NCBI RefSeq assembly: GCF_009796285.1 | Contig: NZ_CP047020.1 | Coordinates: forward strand, 6,386,001 to 6,450,000 | DNA from: Streptomyces broussonetiae | GTDB taxonomy: Bacteria > Actinomycetota > Actinomycetes > Streptomycetales > Streptomycetaceae | Direction of reading: 5' to 3' | DNA: 64,000 nt | Shown here: positions 16,187-25,211 of the stretch, in pieces | Position numbering within the stretch: the first letter of the stretch is position 1 | Layout: each line of letters begins with the position of its first letter | Notes under the pieces: generated by a model | What the model was told of the DNA's origin: nothing | Databases searched by the model: none | What the model saw: only the letters and a program-made list of their open reading frames with translations | Made by a program: the position numbers and the translations under genes

Positions 16187-17212
16187 ATGCGCATCGGAGT
16201 TCTCACCGCAGGCGGCGACTGCCCCGGCCTGAACGCCGTGATCCGGTCGGTCGTGCACCGGGCCGTGGCGCAGTACGGCGACGAGGTCATCGGCTTCGAG
16301 GACGGCTACCGCGGTCTGCTCGACCGCCACTACCGCGGCCTCGACCTGGACGCCGTCAGCGGCATCCTGGCCCGCGGTGGCACGATCCTCGGCTCCTCCC
16401 GGCTGGAGCGCGACCGGCTGCGCGAGGCCTGCGACAAGGCGACCGACATGGTCGAGGAGTTCGGCATCGACGCGCTGATCCCGATCGGCGGCGAGGGCAC
16501 GCTGACCGCGGCCCGCATGCTCTCCGACGCCGGCCTGCCCGTCGTGGGCGTCCCCAAGACCATCGACAACGACATCTCCTCCACGGACCGCACCTTCGGC
16601 TTCGACACGGCGGTGGGCGTCGCGACCGAGGCGATGGACCGGCTCAAGACGACCGCCGAGTCCCACCAGCGGGTGATGGTCGTCGAGGTCATGGGCCGGC
16701 ACGCCGGCTGGATCGCCCTGGAGTCCGGCATGGCCGCCGGCGCCCACGGCATCTGCCTGCCCGAGCGCCCCTTCGACCCCGCCGACCTGGTCAAGATGGT
16801 CGAGGAGCGCTTCGCCCGCGGCAAGAAGTTCGCCGTCGTCTGTGTCGCCGAGGGCGCCCACCCCGCCGAGGGCAGCATGGACTACGGCAAGGGCGAGATC
16901 GACCAGTACGGCCACGAGCGCTTCCAGGGCATCGGCACCGCGCTGGCCTACGAGCTGGAGCGGCGCCTGGGCACGGAGGCCAAGCCGGTCATCCTCGGCC
17001 ACGTCCAGCGCGGCGGCGTACCCACCGCCTACGACCGCGTCCTCGCCACCCGCTTCGGCTGGCACGCCGTCGAGGCCGCGCACCGCGGCGAGTTCGGCAG
17101 GATGACCGCACTGCGCGGCACCGACATCGTGATGGTGCCGCTCGCGGAGGCGGTCACCGAGCTGAAGACGGTCCCCAAGGACCGGATGGACGAGGCGGAG
17201 TCGGTCTTCTAG
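16187..17212 (+). CDS. pfkA: 6-phosphofructokinase (group III)
   Basis: A 341-residue phosphofructokinase forming fructose-1,6-bisphosphate. Motifs: LTAGGDCPGLNAVIR, GFEDGYRGLL, IGGEGTLTAAR, PKTIDNDISSTDRTFGFDTAV and VMGRHAGWIAL. Gly104 indicates ATP use, while Lys124 (in PKTIDND) is the residue found in PPi-dependent and group III enzymes. Streptomyces group III enzymes are ATP dependent, so ATP use is likely. Start ATG 16187 has GGAG 10 bases upstream. It is divergent from pta and its stop overlaps that of the next, convergent gene. Confidence 0.92.
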   Translation: MRIGVLTAGGDCPGLNAVIRSVVHRAVAQYGDEVIGFEDGYRGLLDRHYRGLDLDAVSGILARGGTILGSSRLERDRLREACDKATDMVEEFGIDALIPIGGEGTLTAARMLSDAGLPVVGVPKTIDNDISSTDRTFGFDTAVGVATEAMDRLKTTAESHQRVMVVEVMGRHAGWIALESGMAAGAHGICLPERPFDPADLVKMVEERFARGKKFAVVCVAEGAHPAEGSMDYGKGEIDQYGHERFQGIGTALAYELERRLGTEAKPVILGHVQRGGVPTAYDRVLATRFGWHAVEAAHRGEFGRMTALRGTDIVMVPLAEAVTELKTVPKDRMDEAESVF

Positions 17213-17898
17213 CCGGTCCGGTCCGTCACGGCCGTCCAGAAGTTGTCCACGATCCGGTCGAGGAACTCCTGGCCGGCCTCGCTGGCGCTGCGGGTGCCGC
17301 CACCCCAGCTGAGGGTCGCGGCCATGTGCCCCTGATAGTCCTGGTACAGCGACTGCAGGACCTTCTCCAGGACGTCCCTGTCCACCGGGGCCAGCTTCTG
17401 CACCGGCCGCACATAGGCCTGCCAGCGGGTGGTCACCGCGCTGTGCAGCAGGTCGGCGAGCTTGTCCTCGCGCCCCGTGACGGCCACGAAGTCCGGCAGG
17501 GCCAGGCCGAGCACCTCGGCCAGTGCGAGCGACTGGCGCTCGTTGCCCCGCCACCGTCCGCTCTCCTCCGTCTTGAGATACCCGGGCAGGTCCATGCCGA
17601 CGGCGTGGGCGACGTCCTCGGCGGCGACGGCGCGGGCGATGCGGTGCTCGCGCAGGGTGCGGGGCCTTCCGATCAGTTCGCCGGGGGAGCACCACAACAC
17701 TCCGGCGAGAGCCGTGAGTTCGGGGCTGGACGGCACCGCCGCACCCCGCTCCCAGGCGATCACGAGGTCGGGGGTGACGTACGGCAGTCCGTACGACACC
17801 CGCATGCCGTAGGCGACATGCTCGGGGCCCATGCCGAGCGCAGCGCGCAGCCTGCGGGCGGCCTGGGCGTTGAACGGAGGAGCTGAGGGTTGGCGCAC
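17209..17898 (-). CDS. Helix-turn-helix DNA-binding protein
   Basis: A 229-residue protein with two lambda-repressor-like HTH units, one around residues 10-75 (ALGMGPEHVAYGMRVS; VIAWERGAAVPSSPELTALAGVL) and a second at 85-140 (ARAVAAEDVAHAVGMDLPGYLKTEE; ERQSLALAEVLGLALPDF). The C-terminal 90 residues are helical with no recognised domain. I chose GTG 17898 because TAGCTT lies 7 bases upstream, a leaderless layout; a TTG at 17907 is the alternative. Its stop codon shares CTAG with that of convergent pfkA. Targets unknown. Confidence 0.75.
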   Translation of the reverse strand: MRQPSAPPFNAQAARRLRAALGMGPEHVAYGMRVSYGLPYVTPDLVIAWERGAAVPSSPELTALAGVLWCSPGELIGRPRTLREHRIARAVAAEDVAHAVGMDLPGYLKTEESGRWRGNERQSLALAEVLGLALPDFVAVTGREDKLADLLHSAVTTRWQAYVRPVQKLAPVDRDVLEKVLQSLYQDYQGHMAATLSWGGGTRSASEAGQEFLDRIVDNFWTAVTDRTG

Positions 17899-18055
17899 CT
17901 CGCACAAGCTAAGGGTGCGGTGGCGCGATGGCTACGGTCTGTTCGGACAGGATCACGGATTGTCGGAACGTACAGTTCCGGCCGTTCGGTATGTAACGGA
18001 CGGAACACCTCTCCCGCAGCTCTCTTGACGGCCCGGTTCATCCCCTGAGTCCCGC

Positions 18056-18883
18056 TCATCCCTTAACCGCTCCGCCCAGCGCGAAACCTCCGCCGAGTCT
18101 GCGGGCCACCAGGACGTAGAGCAGGATCACGGGCGTCGAGTAGATCACGGAGAACGCGGCGAGCTGCCCGTACGCCACCATGCCCCGGTTGCCGAAGAAG
18201 TCGTTGATGCTGACCGAGGCCGGCATCTGGTCCGGGGTGAGCAGCAGCATGAAGGGGACGAAGAAGTTCCCCCACATCATCACGAACGAGAACACGGTGA
18301 CGACGGCGAGCCCCGGCCCCATCAGCGGCAGCACGATCCGCACCAGCGACTGCAGCGAAGAGGCCCCGTCGGTCCAGGCCGCCTCCTCCAGCTCCTTGGG
18401 CACGCCGTCCATGAAGTTCTTCATCAGCCAGATGGCGAAGGGGAGTTGGGAGGCGGCGAAGAAGAGGATCGTGCCCTGGAGGGTGTCGATCAGGTTCACC
18501 CGGACGAACAGCGCGTACACCGGCACCATGATCGCGGTGATCGGCAGGCTGGTCGCGAACAGGATCGCCAGCAGGAACGGCCGGTTGAGCCGGGAGTGGA
18601 ACCGGGAGAGCGGATACGCGGCGAGGGCGGCGCAGACGACGGTGAGCGCGGTGCCGCCGCCGCACAGGACCAGGCTGTTGAGCAGCGGGGTGTAGGTGAT
18701 GTCCGGGGTCAGGACGGCATGGAAGTTGTCCCAGGTGAGCCCGTCGGGGATGCGGACGCGCAGGTTCGCGTGCGGGTCCACGGCGGACAGCACCACCCAG
18801 GCCAGGGGCAGCGCGAAGGCGACGGCCACGACCAGCAGGGCCGTGTCGGCGGCGAGCCGGCGCGAGGTGCGGTTGCGGGGCAT
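18056..18883 (-). CDS. Sugar ABC importer permease, MalG type
   Basis: A 275-residue inner-membrane permease with six predicted helices and the EAA loop PKELEEAAWTDGASSLQSLV, which contacts the ATPase, followed by PLMGPGLAVVTVFSFVMMWGNFF. It belongs to the CUT1 carbohydrate family. It is third in an operon with the MalF-type permease (7 bp upstream) and a lipoprotein. No ATPase gene is present; Streptomyces CUT1 systems usually share the MsiK ATPase. Confidence 0.9.
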   Translation of the reverse strand: MPRNRTSRRLAADTALLVVAVAFALPLAWVVLSAVDPHANLRVRIPDGLTWDNFHAVLTPDITYTPLLNSLVLCGGGTALTVVCAALAAYPLSRFHSRLNRPFLLAILFATSLPITAIMVPVYALFVRVNLIDTLQGTILFFAASQLPFAIWLMKNFMDGVPKELEEAAWTDGASSLQSLVRIVLPLMGPGLAVVTVFSFVMMWGNFFVPFMLLLTPDQMPASVSINDFFGNRGMVAYGQLAAFSVIYSTPVILLYVLVARRLGGGFALGGAVKG

Positions 18884-18890
18884 CGCGGTG

Positions 18891-19766
18891 TCACACCTCC
18901 GTCCGCAGCAGGCGCAGATAGACGACGGAGAACAGGGATCCGACGAGCAGCAGGAGCAGGGCGACCGCGGTGCCGTACCCGATCATGCTGTTCTGGAAGG
19001 CCTGTTCGTACATGAACAGCGGCAGGGTCTGGCTCTTGTTCCCCGGGCCGCCCCGGGTCATCACCCAGATCAGCCCGAACACGGAGAGCGTCTGGAGCGT
19101 GTTGAGCATGAGGTTGGTGGCGATGGACCGGCGGATCATCGGCAGGGTGATGTGCCACATCCGCCGCCATCCGCCGGCCCCGTCGACCTCGGCGGCCTCC
19201 GTGATCTCGGCGGGTATCTCGTCGAGCGCGGCGGAGTAGACCAGCACGGAGAACGCCGTACCGCGCCAGACGTTGGCGAAGGACACGGCGAGGATGGGGA
19301 GGGTGAACAGCCAGTTCTGCCGGGGCAGATGAAGCCAGGCCAGGATGGCGTCGAGCGTCCCCTCCCGCCGGAAGAAGGCGTACAGCAGAAACCCGGCGAC
19401 CACCTCGGGCAGCACCCAGGCGGTCACGACGACCCCGCCGGTGAGGGTCCGTACCGGTTTCGACGCCCGCTTCATCAGCGCGGCCAGCGCGAGCCCCAGG
19501 GTGTTCTGTCCGACGAGCGCGGACAGCACGGTGAACACCAGGGTCAGCCATACGGCGTTCAGGAACTCGCTGTCCCGAAAGGCCCGCCGGAAGTTGTCGA
19601 ACCCGACGAACGAGGAGTGCGCCTGTCCCGTCAACTGCAGGTCGGTGAAGGCGATGTAGACGCAGTAGGCGATGGGCCCGGCCAGGAAGAGCAGGATGAG
19701 GACGACGGCGGGGGTGAGGGGGAACGCCCGGGCGAACCGGCGGGCCTGGCCGGGGGAGCGCCTCAC
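18891..19766 (-). CDS. Sugar ABC importer permease, MalF type
   Basis: A 291-residue CUT1 permease with six helices and the EAA motif DEIPAEITEAAEVDGAGGW followed by RRMWHITLPMI. It forms the translocation pore with the MalG-type subunit. Its start overlaps the stop of the binding protein by 4 bp (ATGA), so the three genes are co-translated. Confidence 0.9.
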   Translation of the reverse strand: MRRSPGQARRFARAFPLTPAVVLILLFLAGPIAYCVYIAFTDLQLTGQAHSSFVGFDNFRRAFRDSEFLNAVWLTLVFTVLSALVGQNTLGLALAALMKRASKPVRTLTGGVVVTAWVLPEVVAGFLLYAFFRREGTLDAILAWLHLPRQNWLFTLPILAVSFANVWRGTAFSVLVYSAALDEIPAEITEAAEVDGAGGWRRMWHITLPMIRRSIATNLMLNTLQTLSVFGLIWVMTRGGPGNKSQTLPLFMYEQAFQNSMIGYGTAVALLLLLVGSLFSVVYLRLLRTEV

Positions 19767-21136
19767 TTCTGGACCACTTGGCCGCCGGTGACGTCCTTGA
19801 GCGTCGAGTCGTACGTACCGGCCGCCTGCTGTGCGGAGGCATCACCGGTGGTCACGCTCTCCATCGCCTCCTGGATGGCGGTCGACACCTTGGGATAGGC
19901 CGGATAGGCGGGCCGGTAGTGGGTGCTGGACACGAGATCGGTGAAGAACCTGATGCCGGGCTGGGCGGTGGCGTACGACGGGTCGGCGGCGACGTCCTTG
20001 CGCAGCGCGATACCGGAGTTGGCGATGTACCACTTCTTGGCGTTGGCCTCCGTCTGCATCGTCTTGATGAAGTCGAAGGCGAGGTCGGAGTGGGCGGCCT
20101 TGGCCGGGACGGCCCATGTCCACCCGCCGGACATGCTCACCTTGCCGGGCGCCTGCCCGTGCTCGGTCGGCATGTACGCGAGGCCGAGCTGTTTGGACCA
20201 GTCGGGCCAGTCACGGCCGCTGCCCGGCAGCCAGTTCTGCGGCAGCCACGAGCCGTCGAGATCAATGCCGAGCTTGCCCTGGGGGAGCAACTCGCCCACG
20301 ACGGTGGTGGTGTAGTTGGGATCGAGGGCATCGGAGACGTCGGGCCCGAGCTTCTCCTTGTAGACGCTCTCGACGAACTTCAACGAGTCCGTGAACCCCT
20401 GGCTCCCCGCGATCCACTTCTTGCTGCCGCCGTCGTACAGGGGATCGGACTTTCCGTCGCCGGTGCCGTAGAGCAGCATCTCCATGCCCTGCATGGTGGC
20501 CCGCTCACCGGCCGGTTTGCCGGTGTAGACGTTGAGCGGGACGACGCCGGGGACCTTCTGCTTGATGGTGCGGGCGGCGGCGAGGATGTCGTCCCAGGTC
20601 CTGGGCTGCCAGTTCACCGGCAGTCCGGCCTTTCGGAACACCCGCTTGTCGAACCACAGCCCACGGGTGTCGGTCCCGTCCGGCACGCCGTAGGTCTTCC
20701 CGTCCTCACCGCGCGCCGACGCCTTGGCGGTGTCGATGAACTGCTTCCAGTCCGGCCACTGGGAGAGGTAGGAGTCGAGGGGCTTCAAATACCCGCTGGT
20801 GATGTCGGAGTTGATGAGGAAGGTGTCCTCGTAGACCAGGTCCGGTGCGGTCCTCGGCGAGCGCATCATCTGCTGGACCTTGGTGTAGTACTCGGAGTCG
20901 GGTGCCTTGATCGGCACGAACTCGACCTTCTTCCCCGGGTACTTCTTCTCGAACTCCTTCTTGATCCCGGCGAGATAGGTGTCCATCACCTTGATGGAGT
21001 TGTCGGTCGACTGCTTGTAGGACACCTTGAGCGTGTTCGGGCTGCTTCCGGATCCGCTGCCGCACGCGCTGAGCGCGGTGGCGGCGAGAGCGGCGGTGAG
21101 GAGGGCGGAGAGGGCGGCGGTGGGGCGCACGGGCAT
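19763..21136 (-). CDS. Sugar-binding lipoprotein of CUT1 ABC importer
   Basis: A 457-residue extracellular solute-binding protein (family 1). The signal peptide has lipobox LSAC with Cys at about residue 25, followed by GSGSGSS. The mature part shows VSYKQSTDNSIKVMDTYLAGI, YEDTFLINSDITSGYLKPLD and the C-terminal YPKVSTAIQEAMESVTTG helix typical of the family. Start ATG 21136 has a perfect AGGAGG. The ligand is unknown; a DasR-like site upstream hints at an amino-sugar regulon. Confidence 0.88.
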   Translation of the reverse strand: MPVRPTAALSALLTAALAATALSACGSGSGSSPNTLKVSYKQSTDNSIKVMDTYLAGIKKEFEKKYPGKKVEFVPIKAPDSEYYTKVQQMMRSPRTAPDLVYEDTFLINSDITSGYLKPLDSYLSQWPDWKQFIDTAKASARGEDGKTYGVPDGTDTRGLWFDKRVFRKAGLPVNWQPRTWDDILAAARTIKQKVPGVVPLNVYTGKPAGERATMQGMEMLLYGTGDGKSDPLYDGGSKKWIAGSQGFTDSLKFVESVYKEKLGPDVSDALDPNYTTTVVGELLPQGKLGIDLDGSWLPQNWLPGSGRDWPDWSKQLGLAYMPTEHGQAPGKVSMSGGWTWAVPAKAAHSDLAFDFIKTMQTEANAKKWYIANSGIALRKDVAADPSYATAQPGIRFFTDLVSSTHYRPAYPAYPKVSTAIQEAMESVTTGDASAQQAAGTYDSTLKDVTGGQVVQK

Positions 21137-21194
21137 GACCTCCTGAGCACACGTGGGGGTGGCGCGGAGATGACTGCCGTGTGAAGGTAAGAGG

Positions 21195-21210
21195 AGTGGT
21201 CTAGTCAGGT
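21195..21210. promoter_or_regulatory. DasR-like operator (dre) candidate
   Basis: AGTGGTCTAGTCAGGT matches 13 of 16 positions of the Streptomyces DasR consensus A(C/G)TGGTCTAGACCA(C/G)T, with the left ten bases all matching. It lies 58 bp upstream of the binding-protein start, a usual position for repression. Other GntR-family regulators have similar sites. Confidence 0.4.
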
Positions 21211-21263
21211 CAATGCGTGTGCGCGGGATTGGGTTCGGCCGTTGCCCGGCCACCGCCGTGGCC

Positions 21264-21962
21264 TCAGCGTCCCGGCGCCGCCGCCTGCACCCACCGGTAC
21301 ACCAGCTCCGGCCGTCCCACCTGCCCGTACACCGGCTTGCGTGCGGCCCTGCCCGCCTCCACCAGGTGTTCCAGATACCGCCGGGCGGTGATCCGCGAGA
21401 TGCCCACCGCCTCGGCGACCCCCGCCGCCGTGAGCCCCTCCTCCGCCTCCCGCAGAGCTGTCGTCACCCGCTCCAGCGTCGGCGCGCTCAACCCCTTGGG
21501 CAGGGCCGCCGGCGTCGGTGCGCGCAGGGTCGCCAGGGCGCGGTCGACCTCGTCCTGGCCGCTCGCCTCGCCGGCCGCCGCGTGGAACTCGGCGTAGCGG
21601 ACCAGGCGGTCGCGGAGGGTGGCGAAGGTGAAGGGCTTGAGGACGTACTGGACGACGCCGAGGGAGACGCCCTCGCGGACCACCGCCAGGTCCCGGGCCG
21701 ACGTCACGGCTATCACGTCCGCGTGATGGCCGGCCGCGCGCAGGGAGCGGGCGAACTGGAGGCCGTGCACGTCCGGGAGGTGCAGGTCCAGCAGAAGGAG
21801 GTCCACCGGCACCCGGTCCAGCACGCGCCGTGCCTCCGCACCCGTGTGGGCCTTGCCGACCGCGACGAACCCCGGCACCCGGCCGACGTACATCACATGC
21901 GCGTCGGCGGCCACCGGGTCGTCCTCGACCACCAGCACCCTGATCGCCGGTGCATCCGTCAT
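21264..21962 (-). CDS. CitB/DcuR-type response regulator
   Basis: A 232-residue response regulator. The receiver (1-125) has EDD near residue 13-15, the phosphoacceptor Asp in LLLLDLHLPDVHG and the conserved Lys in VLKPF. The C-terminal region has an HTH (LTAAGVAEAVGISRITARRYLEHL) as in the CitB/DcuR family controlling citrate or C4-dicarboxylate uptake. It overlaps the sensor gene by 4 bp and lies next to a DctA carrier, its likely target. Confidence 0.88.
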   Translation of the reverse strand: MTDAPAIRVLVVEDDPVAADAHVMYVGRVPGFVAVGKAHTGAEARRVLDRVPVDLLLLDLHLPDVHGLQFARSLRAAGHHADVIAVTSARDLAVVREGVSLGVVQYVLKPFTFATLRDRLVRYAEFHAAAGEASGQDEVDRALATLRAPTPAALPKGLSAPTLERVTTALREAEEGLTAAGVAEAVGISRITARRYLEHLVEAGRAARKPVYGQVGRPELVYRWVQAAAPGR

Positions 21963-23608
21963 ACCGCGTCGCCTCCCGGCACCGGGGAAGCCGCGCGCGT
22001 CGGCAACCGCACCTCGAACACCGCTCCGCCCTCGCCGTCCGCGCCGTTCCTGCCGGATTCCGTCACCGTCAACGTGCCCTCGTGGCGGGCCACCGCCTGC
22101 CGGACCAGGGCCAGCCCGAGCCCCCGCCCGCCGGGGCCGGCCGGCTTGGTGGTGAACCCCCGCTGGAATACCAGGTCGGCATGGGCGGGGTCGACACCGG
22201 GGCCGGTGTCGTGCACCCGCAGGACCACCTCGTCGTCAGCGGCGTACGCCGTCACCGTCACCCGCGCCCCGGCGCTGCCCTGCGCCGCGTCCACCGCGTT
22301 GTCGATCAGGTTGCCCAGGATGGTGACGAGGTCCCGCGAGGACAGCTCCTCGGGCAGCAGGCCGTCGTCCAGGCGGCTGTCCGCGGACACCACCAGCTCC
22401 ACGCCCCGCTCGTTCGCCTGGGCCGTCTTGCCGAGCAGCAGGGCCGCGAGCACCGGTTCGCGGACGGCCGCCACCACCTGGTCGGTCAGGGCCTGGGCCA
22501 GCTCCAGCTCCGCCGTGGCGAACGCCACCGCCTCCTCGGCGCGGCCCAGTTCGATCAGCGACACCACGGTGTGCAGGCGGTTGGCCGCCTCGTGCGCCTG
22601 CGAGCGCAGTGCCTGGGTGAAACCGCGCTCGGAGTCCAACTCGCCCGTCAGGGCCAGGAGTTCGGTGACGTCGCGCAGGGTGGCCACGCTGCCGCGGCGC
22701 TCTCCGCCCGACACCGGGGAGGTGTTCACCACCAGCACCCGCGTCGCCGTCAGGTGCACTTCGTCCACCCTCGGCTCGGAGGACAGCAGCGCCCCGGTCA
22801 GTGGGCCCGGCAGGCCCAGGTCCGCCACCGAGCGGCCGACCACGTCCTCCTCAGCGCCCACCCCCAGCAGCTCCCGCCCGCCGTCGTTGATCAGCGCCAC
22901 CCGGTACTGCCCGTCCAGCATCAGCAGGCCCTCGCGGACCGCGTGCAGCGCCGCCTGGTGGTAGTCGTGCATCCGGCTCAGCTCGGCGGCGTTCATGCCG
23001 TGGGTGTGGCGGCGCAGCCGGGCGTTGATGACGTACGTGCCGACCGCGCCCAGCAAGAGTGTGCCGCCCGCGACACCGAGCAGGGCCGTGACCTGGCCCC
23101 GGACCCGGGCACTGATCTCCTCCACCTTGATGCCGGCACTGACCAGGCCGACGACGCGGCCGTTGTCCTCGACCGGAGTCACCGCGCGCACGGAGGGCCC
23201 GAGCGTGCCGGTGTAGGTCTCGGTGAAGGTGTGACCGTGCACGGCGGGGCCGATACGACCGAGGAAACGTCTGCCTATCTGTTTCGGGTCCGGGTGGGTC
23301 CAGCGGATGCCGTCCGTGTTCATGATCGTCACGAAGTCGACGTCCGCGTCCCGGGTGACCTGCAGCGCGTACGGCTGCAGCACGGCCGAGGGATCGGAGG
23401 TGTGGATCGCCGCGCGCACCGAGGGGGCGTCCGCGATCGACCGGGCCACGGCCGTGACCTGGCGGACCGCCGCGTCCTCGGCCTGCTGCCGGTCGCTGAC
23501 GTAGGTGAACAGCGCGTACCCGGCCACGACCAGCGCGATCAGCACGGCCTGCACGGCGAACAGCTGGCCCGCCAGGCTGCGTGGTCGGGGGAGGGAGGGG
23601 ACGCGCAT
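21959..23608 (-). CDS. CitA/DcuS-type sensor histidine kinase
   Basis: A 549-residue membrane kinase. One helix (about 14-38) and a second (about 180-205) bracket an extracytoplasmic PAS-like ligand domain (AVRQVTAVARSIADAP; RRFLGRIGPAVHGHTF; VGLVSAGIKVEEI) as in CitA/DcuS. A cytoplasmic PAS (LLMLDGQYRVALINDGG), a SpoOB-type His box (SQAHEAANRLHTVVSL) and an ATPase domain (ILGNLIDNAVDAA; GGRGLGLALVRQ) follow. It probably senses citrate or C4-dicarboxylates and signals to the adjacent regulator. It is divergent from dctA. Confidence 0.88.
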   Translation of the reverse strand: MRVPSLPRPRSLAGQLFAVQAVLIALVVAGYALFTYVSDRQQAEDAAVRQVTAVARSIADAPSVRAAIHTSDPSAVLQPYALQVTRDADVDFVTIMNTDGIRWTHPDPKQIGRRFLGRIGPAVHGHTFTETYTGTLGPSVRAVTPVEDNGRVVGLVSAGIKVEEISARVRGQVTALLGVAGGTLLLGAVGTYVINARLRRHTHGMNAAELSRMHDYHQAALHAVREGLLMLDGQYRVALINDGGRELLGVGAEEDVVGRSVADLGLPGPLTGALLSSEPRVDEVHLTATRVLVVNTSPVSGGERRGSVATLRDVTELLALTGELDSERGFTQALRSQAHEAANRLHTVVSLIELGRAEEAVAFATAELELAQALTDQVVAAVREPVLAALLLGKTAQANERGVELVVSADSRLDDGLLPEELSSRDLVTILGNLIDNAVDAAQGSAGARVTVTAYAADDEVVLRVHDTGPGVDPAHADLVFQRGFTTKPAGPGGRGLGLALVRQAVARHEGTLTVTESGRNGADGEGGAVFEVRLPTRAASPVPGGDAV

Positions 23609-23629
23609 GTCAGCAGTGTGCCTCGTCGG

Positions 23630-23650
23630 TTAAGTGTGAACTAAATGAAC
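23630..23650. promoter_or_regulatory. AT-rich stretch with TGAAC direct repeat upstream of dctA
   Basis: In the 151-bp gap between the sensor gene and dctA, the stretch starting TTAAGTGTGAAC is markedly AT-rich for this genome and has TGAAC twice, 9 bp apart (23637 and 23646). CitB/DcuR-type regulators bind AT-rich repeats, so this is a weak candidate site. Confidence 0.25.
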
Positions 23651-23759
23651 GGAAGGGTGACCGCCCTCACAGGCCAGGAGATAGTCACGGCAACCCCCAC
23701 AACCCCCGGACGTGAGCCGCACGCCGGTGATGCCGACGAAGACGTCAAGGAGGGCAGCC

Positions 23760-25139
23760 GTGGCCGCCAGCACCCCTGATACGGCACCAGCCGTACCCCG
23801 CGTGAAGCGGGACCGGACCCACTACCTGTACATCGCCGTCATCGCGGCGGTCGCGCTCGGCATCGCCGTGGGGCTCATCTGGCCCGATGTCGCGGTCGAG
23901 CTGAAGCCGCTCGGCACCGGCTTCGTGAACCTGATCAAGATGATGATCTCGCCGATCATCTTCTGCACGATCGTGCTCGGCATCGGGTCGGTGCGCAAGG
24001 CCGCCAAGGTCGGTGCCGTCGGCGGTATCGCCCTCGGCTACTTCCTCGTGATGTCGCTGGTCGCGCTCGCCATCGGCCTCGTCGTCGGCAATGTGCTGCA
24101 CCCGGGCGACGGGCTGCATCTGACCGACGCGCTCAAGCAGACCGGACACGCCCAGGTGGACAGCAAGGCGCTGGGCCCCGTCGACTTCGTGCTGTCGGTC
24201 ATCCCGGCCACGTTCGTCTCCGCCTTCACCCAGGGCGAGGTCCTGCAGACGCTGCTGGTGGCCCTGCTCGCCGGGTTCGCGCTGCAGGCCATGGGCCCGG
24301 TCGGGCAGCCGGTGCTGCGCGGCATCGAGCACCTGCAGCGGCTCGTCTTCCGCATCCTGGCGATGGTCATGTGGGCCGCGCCGATCGGCGCGTTCGGCGC
24401 GATCGCGGCCGTGACCGGCTCGGCGGGCGTCAACGCGCTCAAGAGCCTCGCCGTGCTGATGCTCGGCTTCTACATCACCTGTGTCCTGTTCGTCTTCGTG
24501 GTGCTCGGCGCAGTCCTGCGTATCGTCGCCGGGGTGAACGTCTTCTCGCTGTGCAGGTACCTGGCGCGCGAGTTCCTGCTGATCCTGTCCACCTCCTCCT
24601 CGGAGTCCGCGCTGCCGCGGCTCATCGCGAAGATGGAGCACCTGGGGGTCAGCAAGCCGGTCGTCGGCATCACGGTGCCGACCGGGTACTCCTTCAACCT
24701 CGACGGCACCATGATCTACATGACCATGGCGTCGCTGTACATCGCGGACGCCCTCGGCACCCCGATGTCGATCGGCGAGCAGATCCCGCTGCTGCTGTTC
24801 CTGCTGCTGGCGTCCAAGGGCGCGGCGGGCGTCAGCGGCGCCGGTCTGGCCACCCTGGCCGGCGGCCTGCAGTCGCACAAGCCCGCGCTGGTGGACGGTG
24901 TCGGCCTGATCGTCGGCATCGACCGCTTCATGAGTGAGGCCCGCGCGCTGACCAACTTCGCGGGCAACGCGGTGGCGACGGTGCTGGTGGGCACGTGGAC
25001 CAAGGAGATCGACAAGGACCGGGTGCAGCGGGTGCTCGCCGGGGAGCTGCCGTTCGACGAGTCCACCCTGATGGATGAGGGGCACGGCACGGTTGCCGAG
25101 GTTCCCGAGCCCGGGGACAGGGAGCTGGCCAAGGCCTGA
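23760..25139 (+). CDS. dctA: DctA-type C4-dicarboxylate symporter
   Basis: A 459-residue member of the DAACS family (glutamate/C4-dicarboxylate-cation symporters). Motifs: GTGFVNLIKMMISPIIFCTIVLGI, the Ser-rich hairpin LILSTSSSESALPRL, GYSFNLDGTMIYM and SKGAAGVSGAG, with the final VGIDRFMSEARALTNFAGNAVAT. About eight helices plus two hairpins. Start GTG 23760 has AAGGAGG 6 bases upstream. Gene order with the CitA/CitB pair indicates substrate-induced uptake of succinate, malate or fumarate; ligand choice is inferred. Confidence 0.88.
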   Translation: MAASTPDTAPAVPRVKRDRTHYLYIAVIAAVALGIAVGLIWPDVAVELKPLGTGFVNLIKMMISPIIFCTIVLGIGSVRKAAKVGAVGGIALGYFLVMSLVALAIGLVVGNVLHPGDGLHLTDALKQTGHAQVDSKALGPVDFVLSVIPATFVSAFTQGEVLQTLLVALLAGFALQAMGPVGQPVLRGIEHLQRLVFRILAMVMWAAPIGAFGAIAAVTGSAGVNALKSLAVLMLGFYITCVLFVFVVLGAVLRIVAGVNVFSLCRYLAREFLLILSTSSSESALPRLIAKMEHLGVSKPVVGITVPTGYSFNLDGTMIYMTMASLYIADALGTPMSIGEQIPLLLFLLLASKGAAGVSGAGLATLAGGLQSHKPALVDGVGLIVGIDRFMSEARALTNFAGNAVATVLVGTWTKEIDKDRVQRVLAGELPFDESTLMDEGHGTVAEVPEPGDRELAKA

Positions 25140-25153
25140 TCCGCCCGCAGTCT

Positions 25154-25194
25154 CCGGATGTCCGGCCCTGCCTGAACCGGGGCCGGGCATCCGG
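25154..25194. terminator. Bidirectional terminator between dctA and tetR
   Basis: A 15-bp stem with one G-T wobble (25154-25168 with 25180-25194) and an 11-base loop lies between the convergent genes. Confidence 0.7.
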
Positions 25195-25211
25195 CTTCGT
25201 GCGCGACGCCG

